This document shows, one piece after another, positions 59,000 through 64,000 of a stretch of DNA of 64,000 nt (position 1 is its first letter; each line of letters begins with the position of its first letter). Location of the stretch: positions 3,087,500 through 3,151,499 of the forward strand of contig NC_045149.1 of assembly GCF_008831285.2 (NCBI RefSeq), written 5' to 3'. This DNA is from Nymphaea colorata (lineage: Eukaryota > Streptophyta > Magnoliopsida > Nymphaeales > Nymphaeaceae). The position numbers and the translations under genes were made by a program. The notes beneath the pieces were generated by a model, which was not told the DNA's origin, did not search any database, and was given only the letters and a program-made list of their open reading frames with translations.

Positions 59000-59015
59000 T
59001 TTTAAGGAGGGTGGA
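59000..59015 (+). other. Polypurine tract before the 59018 LTR
   Basis: TTTTAAGGAGGGTGGA lies 2 bp before TGTTACAAGCC. This marks the LTR at 59018 as the 3' LTR of the upstream element. The core TTAAGGAGGGTGG also occurs at 58465-58477. Confidence 0.75.
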
Positions 59016-59017
59016 TC

Positions 59018-61897
59018 TGTTACAAGCCAAAATTCCGGTAGGGTCATCAAGACCAAGCCCAGGGCGCAGGTAGGTCAAAAAGGGCTCATAAGGGCAGGAA
59101 GCAAGTTCACCAGGGCGATCAGACCAGCCGAAGGGGTTAAAGAGCAGCTTGGAGTTATTGCAGTGGGCGGAGCAACAACGGTCAAGCACAAGCGATTTCA
59201 GATTGAACCTCACGGTGGTAAAGATCCAATTCTAGGATCCACTCACGTTAAGTCCTCTAAACCTTTGTTGAGTCCTAGAACCAAGATGGAACGTGGTGAG
59301 CCTAGGTGAAACCTAGGCAAATCGGGTTGAGCCCACCCGAGCTCAACCTTGCGCCAAGTGCAACGGATCTCCAAAGATCCGTGGGTCTAGTATAGCCCTT
59401 GGACGGATAGCGTCCAATTCATAGTAGATTTGTTTACTTTACTTTTTGAATTGTTTCTTTAGTGAACCGGTTCGGAATGTAAACCGAGTTGCTTAGGCTA
59501 GTATTTAAACGAGTGATACCTTGTAATTAGTATGCTTTTTGGAATAATGAAATGAATTGAGTTGGTGTTGGGCGGAAGGCCCTTTCTCTCTCTCGTTTTT
59601 TCCCCTTGGCTCACCCCTCTCCCGCGGTGGTCTCCCTTCTCTTCTTGGCGTCCCTTCTCATCCATGGCGCAGCCTCTTCTCCCCCACTCGTCCTCATGGT
59701 TTCTCCCTAGCCTAGCGCCATCTCCCTTGGCGTCGTCTTCAATCCAATCCCCACGATGAAGATTGCATCGTCTTCAGGCAGCTTTACAACCGAAGGTCTT
59801 TTCCTCTTCTCTACCTTGTTTTCTTGTCTTGTTCCCTTCCCCTCGACCTACGGCAAAAGGCTCTTGGAACCACGAAGGCTCCGGCGTATCGCGGCTCCTT
59901 GGACCACGAAGTTTCCCCCACAGCAAGCCAGCTAGATTCGGTGCCTACCTTCGGACCACGCGAGGGTAGAGAGGCTGATCTACATCCGGGAAGATTGAGG
60001 TCGTCCGTGAAAGCGAGCAGCCTCAATATCGACGCAAATTCAGGTTGGTACTTGAGATTCAAAGCCGAAGACGGATTGCTTGTTGGGTGCGTTCCAGAGG
60101 TGACTTCTCCCGTGACCTAGGCCCGATTCATGGTGCTAAACCCGTGAGGAGGTTCTGGTTTTCCGGTGGGAAAACTACTCTTAGACCCTCTCTTACAAGG
60201 TCTGGATTCCGCGCTCTATCTCTTGGATCGAACCCCCCAATTCTGTGAGAAACCGGTGGTGAAAAGACCTTCAAAAAGGGGTCTAAGGCACTTCGGTTTC
60301 AAGAGGAATTCCACCTGCACAAACAGAGATAAGAAAAGAACTAAAGTGGTGGATAGAGGCGTTAACACGATAGAAAAACTATATCATCGTGTTCGTCCAT
60401 GGAAGAACATCAAGTCGGCCGAATTTGGTGAACATCCAAACCCTTTTGGATAGGATCGCCCTTGGCCGGAATTGTCCAATTCCGGTGACCGGTGCAACAC
60501 CTCTGGTCACCCTTGGCTCGACCAGCCAAGACCAACCGTACCCAACTAGGTTACCTCGCACGCCACCTCTTCCCTTAGGTCAAACCCTCTTGCTTTGACT
60601 TGACCCAAACCCGATTGACTTAACCTCACCTAGCTCAATTAGGTAATCTAGTTCACCCCTTAACCCTTTTCGACCTAGCCTAGTTGACTCGAGTCTACCT
60701 CGAGTGTCCCTCTTGACCATCTCACCCGGACCCATCAGCTTGGTCCAGTAGCAGCCACCTTCTAGTCGAACCCATCTCCCTCTTGGTCACCCTTGACCTC
60801 GACCCGAGCTTAGGCTCATTCGTCCAAAGCCATTCCTCTTAGCCTCACTCGTAGTTAGGTCACCTATCTCCCCTACCTAAGCTACATTCCTCCTCGGCTT
60901 ACCCCTGCACTTAACCCATCTTACCTTGACCAGCCGTCCCTTAGAGCCCCGCCGCACCAAGCCTGCCGACCTTAGTTAGGGACCAGGCACAGCCGGCGCT
61001 AGCCTTGCGTTAAGCGTTCCCGGCCAGCTCCCAGCCGACGGCCCTCATCCGTCGACAGCCTTGGCCGAGCCAATCCCGCAGCCAGGCAGGTAGGCATTGC
61101 CGTATCGACTCTCGCCCCCCTCGGCCGCGCCCGCAGCACGCAGGCGACAAACGGTCGCCCATCCGCTCGGCGACCAGCAGCAGGCGACAGCCGGTCGTGC
61201 GCTCTCCTCCGACCTGCATCGGCAGCAGCAGTCCGCTCCAGCCCGTGCGTCTCACCAATCATCCTGGACAGCAGGCGACTGTCTCAGGCCGTGCGCTTCA
61301 CGCCGGCCCGTGAGCTAAATTGCCTCGGAATTGGTTTTCACCCCGTGGCCTGTCCGCGTAGCCAAGGTAGCTCCTTGGCCGGTAAGTCTTCTCATCCCCC
61401 TTGTAGTCGTGGGAGGGTGCTATTTGCTTTTGTTCTAGGTTGCATCGTAGTTTAATTCTTTACTGCTTTAGCCCAGGCTTCGGCCTTGCTCCCCTCTGTG
61501 GCACCTCGAGGGGCTATTGCCCGAGACACGGTCACAAGGAGCCGACCGTCCCATTTGCTTTCTGTTGGGCGTGGTTTGCTCGTTAGTCGTGGTTTGTATG
61601 GCTTGTCTGAGTGAGCAGTGAGAGTCTTCTTGTATCGCTCGCGCTTGTACGGCCTTATAACCCACTGTAGAAATTTTGTAGTAGGTTCAGACCGTAGCTA
61701 GGAATTGGGAAAAGGGTATTCCGCACCTATAATTCCAAGTCCTAAGGGTTTTGCGCCGGGGTTTGTCCGGCCGGGTAGATTCATTTGTTTTAATTTTACT
61801 TAGGATTTTTGGTTTTTAGACAAGATCCTCAAGAAGATCTGGGAACTAGGACGTACGTGGTTCGGACTTTCTAGCCCAACCGGTGACGTGCCTAACA
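59018..61897 (+). repeat. Full LTR shared by the FHA-like element and the gag element
   Basis: 2880 bp, starting TGTTACAAGCC and ending GTGCCTAACA. Upstream is a polypurine tract, downstream a primer site, so it has the signals of both a 3' and a 5' LTR. The promoter-like GTATTTAAACG lies near 59510, followed by GGAATAATGAAATG. An 86-bp segment at 59875-59960, bounded by ACCACG words, is missing from the 53156 copy. From 60511 onward it departs from the 53156 copy, and its 3' third matches the 50244 solo LTR. Confidence 0.8.
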
Positions 61898-61899
61898 AT

Positions 61900-61912
61900 T
61901 GGTATCAGAGCC
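61900..61912 (+). other. Primer binding site (initiator Met tRNA)
   Basis: TGGTATCAGAGCC starts two bases after the LTR end and matches the plant initiator-Met site exactly. Confidence 0.9.
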
Positions 61913-62438
61913 AGGTTGTGGTCTTCTTGTCAGTTTGAGCACCCGACCTACGAAGGATCATCTTCAACGGGCAGTTCAGAAAGGCAGGATTCAGTGGTCT
62001 TCTGGGTAGTCAGTGTCAGTAATTGAGTTTCAGCCTTCACGGTTTTGCGTTTCCTATCGCGTAGACGAGGCTTCGCTTGCTTATTTTCAGCAAGTGTAGG
62101 GCTGTACGCATTGTACACCCGAGGGTAGCCAAGCTTGAGGTACGTCGCCGAGACACCAGGCGGGTGTGGCGATTTAGGCTCTACGAGCCCGGCCGAGAGC
62201 GAAGCGGGACTGCCGAGGCGCTAAGGCGTAGCGCGGCAGTAGACGGGCCAACCCGTCTCCCTTGCCTACGGACTCACGCGCGGCAGCAGAGGCAGCGGTA
62301 GCGTGGCAGCATCGGCAGAAGCAGAGTCGGTTTTCTTTTGAGAGTGGCAGCACTTAGCCAGTGTTTGGATTTCTAGTTAGGTTTATCCCTTCAGCTAGCA
62401 CACTGTTGCCTTGGCATCTTAGATCGCAACTCCACGAA

Positions 62439-62846
62439 ATGGGGAAGTCCAAGAAGCAATTTAACTTGGATGAGCCTATTATCGAGGAAGTTATGACGGG
62501 GCAGCAAGAAGTGGCCCCCACGGCAGAGGCAGGGCAAGTGCCCCTCTTCGCTATCGAAAGAATTCTGACCATAGAGCGAGAAGTGGCACAAATGCGAAGT
62601 GATATGAACAAGGCGGAGCACTTTCGCAAAAGAGATCAAGATCGCCAAAATCTAGACAGCCAGAAGGAAATGGAAGAGGTTAGGGCTATGTTCAGACAGT
62701 TAGCCGCTAACCAAACACAACCCCAAGTGGTTGAGAGGGCTACTCAGGGCCCGAACAAAGGAAAAGGTTTGATGGACGGACCAGGCCATCAGATCGATAC
62801 TGAGATGGATCCCAACAATCTCTCTCACGTTGGGACAAGTCACTAG
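62439..62846 (+). pseudogene. Ty3/gypsy gag, N-terminal part
   Basis: The ATG at 62439 opens MGKSKKQFNLDEPIIEE, followed by a probable coiled coil (ERILTIEREVAQMRSDMNKAE to EMEEVRAMFRQLAANQ). It ends at TAG 62844. A 143-bp tandem duplication starting at 62749 then shifts the frame, so gag resumes in another frame at 63002. The leader between primer site and ATG is about 525 bp. This belongs to the element whose 5' LTR is 59018-61897. Confidence 0.75.
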
Positions 62847-63034
62847 GGGGCCAGGCTCATGCGGCCTCCACCAACCAAAAACCAGGCCGAGGCCCGAACA
62901 AAGGAAAAGGTTTGATGGACGGACCAGGCCATCAGATCGATACTGAGATGGATCCCAACAATCTCTCTCACGTTGGGACAAGTCACTAGGGGGCCAGGCT
63001 CATGCGGCCTCCACCAACCAGAAACCAGGCCGAG
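62749..63034. repeat. 143-bp tandem duplication within gag
   Basis: GCCCGAACAAAGG starts at 62749 and again at 62892; both copies run to CCAGGCCGAG (62891 and 63034). I see one base difference (CCAAAAACC versus CCAGAAACC). 143 is not a multiple of three, so the duplication disables gag. Its near identity means it is recent. Confidence 0.95.
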
Positions 63035-63706
63035 CCTACTAGCGAGTTTCTCAAAACACCTCGTGAACCCCGGTATAGTCAAGTATATCGGAACCTTACA
63101 TTTGATGACACAGAAGGTGAGGACGAGTCACCTATTCGTCCTAGAAGAACTCAAAGAGAAGCCTTTCGACGTGAAGAACGCCGAAAACCATCTGTGAAGT
63201 ATGATTTTCCCAAATTCAACGGAGAACAACTCAGAGAATGGTTATTCATGGCTGAGCGCTTCTTCTTGTGCCATCATGTCCCAAGAGATGAGTGGATAGA
63301 GATTGCCACAGCAAACATGACAGGCAAGGCTACCACCCACTTCTTATGGTTTGAGCATAAAACGCCCAATCCTACATGGGAACAGTACAAGGCGAGTTTG
63401 CAGTTACACTTCGAAGATTCCACGTTTATTGACTACGACGAGGATCTCAAGAACTTAGCCCAAACAACATCCATGCCCGCTTATCAAGAACAATTTGAAC
63501 GATTGGCGAGTATGGTGCAATGGCCGGAAAAGGCTCTGATTGGAGCTTTCAAGGGCGGTTTGAGAAGAGATATCAAGCGCGAAATGAAAATACATCGTTT
63601 CGATAGGCTTGAAGAGTGTTTTGCAATGGCACGCTTGTATGAAGAAAGGATTGAAGAGAGGAAGGAAGAGAAGAGAAAGACGAGCGAAAAAGGCTCGAAA
63701 ATCTGA
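63002..63706 (+). pseudogene. Ty3/gypsy gag, retrotransposon gag domain
   Basis: In the open frame: VKYDFPKFNGEQLREWLFMAERFF, IEIATANMTGKATTHFLWFEHK, TWEQYKASLQLHF, YDEDLKNLAQTTSMPAYQEQFERLASMV, LIGAFKGGLRRDIKREM and LEECFAMARLYEERI. This is the capsid-like gag domain of plant gypsy elements, well conserved over about 150 residues. A Lys/Glu-rich tail follows. The frame ends at TGA 63704 after a one-base change near an A5 run at about 63688; the normal frame continues beyond. Confidence 0.9.
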
Positions 63707-64000
63707 TAAGCAGAAGAAAAGACCCTCGTATTCTTCTACTTCTCGCAACAAAGGGAGGGCGATGGTGCCCTACAAAGAAGGGAACAATCCTAGGCCCAAT
63801 CTAAGGCAGGGCCGAGAACGTCCCACACGCTATCTCACGCCCCAACAGATAGAGGAGTACAAGCGAAAAGGCTTGTGTTTTTGGTGTGATGGCAAATGGG
63901 AGAAAAACCACCAGTGTAAATCCTTGTACAACATAGTGGTGGTAGATGATTCAGAATGCAGTTCAAGTTCCGAGAGTGAACTTTCCTCTAGCTCTAGTTC
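63707..64000 (+). pseudogene. gag zinc knuckle and start of protease linker
   Basis: In the frame matching the gag start, the sequence gives RPTRYLTPQQIEEYKRKGL, then the zinc-binding CFWCDGKWEKNHQC (63875-63917) typical of gypsy gag-pol with a CX2CX7HXC spacing. A Ser/Glu-rich stretch (SECSSSSESELSSSSS) runs to the window end. Protease and the rest of pol would lie outside. Confidence 0.85.

Noticed and set aside
61900-61912. tRNA-like match TGGTATCAGAGCC
   Set aside because: It is a retrotransposon primer site, not a tRNA gene; no cloverleaf sequence surrounds it here or at 41504.
1-64000. CRISPR arrays, bacterial operons, ribosome binding sites, organellar blocks
   Set aside because: No regularly spaced identical short repeats and no prokaryotic gene organisation; the sequence is plant nuclear in character.

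Overview
This window reads as nuclear DNA of a flowering plant, from a gene-poor, repeat-dense region. The evidence is plant-type Ty1/copia and Ty3/gypsy coding remnants, primer sites matching initiator-Met tRNA, hAT and CACTA transposon pieces, a plant-mobile-domain-like fragment, long AT-rich decayed stretches and very long LTRs. I see no intact ordinary host gene, no RNA gene, no CRISPR array and no organellar block. The species cannot be named from the sequence.

Layout. 1-4888: decayed copia element on the minus strand (RNase H, RT, INT, protease and gag remnants, primer site, short LTR), cut by the left edge. 5781-6923 and 10929-11417: one decayed gypsy element (minus) split exactly by a 4.0 kb solo LTR (6929-10923, duplication GATCC). 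That LTR itself carries a 544-bp hAT-like element (8315-8858, 8-bp duplication). 12.0-20.4 kb: tandem repeats, a DNA-transposon candidate with palindromic AAACCTGGTTT subterminal repeats, an inverted-repeat foldback structure and a CACTA end. 20.4-23.3 and about 30-32.9 kb: two related AT-rich repeats on either side of a second minus-strand gypsy remnant (23.25-27.44 kb). 34.5 kb: a plant-mobile-domain-like fragment. 34.97-40.5 kb: a hAT transposon with a broken minus-strand transposase, split by a solo LTR (35144-38094, duplication ATTAG). 41206-49368: a plus-strand copia element whose 3' LTR is interrupted by about 3.4 kb of another LTR. 50244-53062: a solo LTR (duplication GCTGC).

The right end is the most interesting. 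An LTR starting at 53156 and a full LTR at 59018-61897 (about 98% alike by eye over their first 1.4 kb, so young) flank a large open frame, 56658-58424 (588 codons). It looks unlike gag or pol. Its N-terminus resembles a forkhead-associated (FHA) fold, followed by an acidic Ser/Glu tract and a long, probably disordered tail; one TAG stop separates it from a further 160 codons in the same frame. A polypurine tract precedes the 59018 LTR. The same LTR is followed by a tRNA-Met primer site and a gypsy gag (62439 to the window end), so it is at once the 3' LTR of the FHA-like element and the 5' LTR of a gag-bearing relative. My reading is a non-autonomous retrotransposon carrying an unusual FHA-like gene, joined in tandem to a gag-bearing element with matching LTRs. 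Five LTRs of this broad family lie in the window (6929, about 45826, 50244, 53156, 59018).
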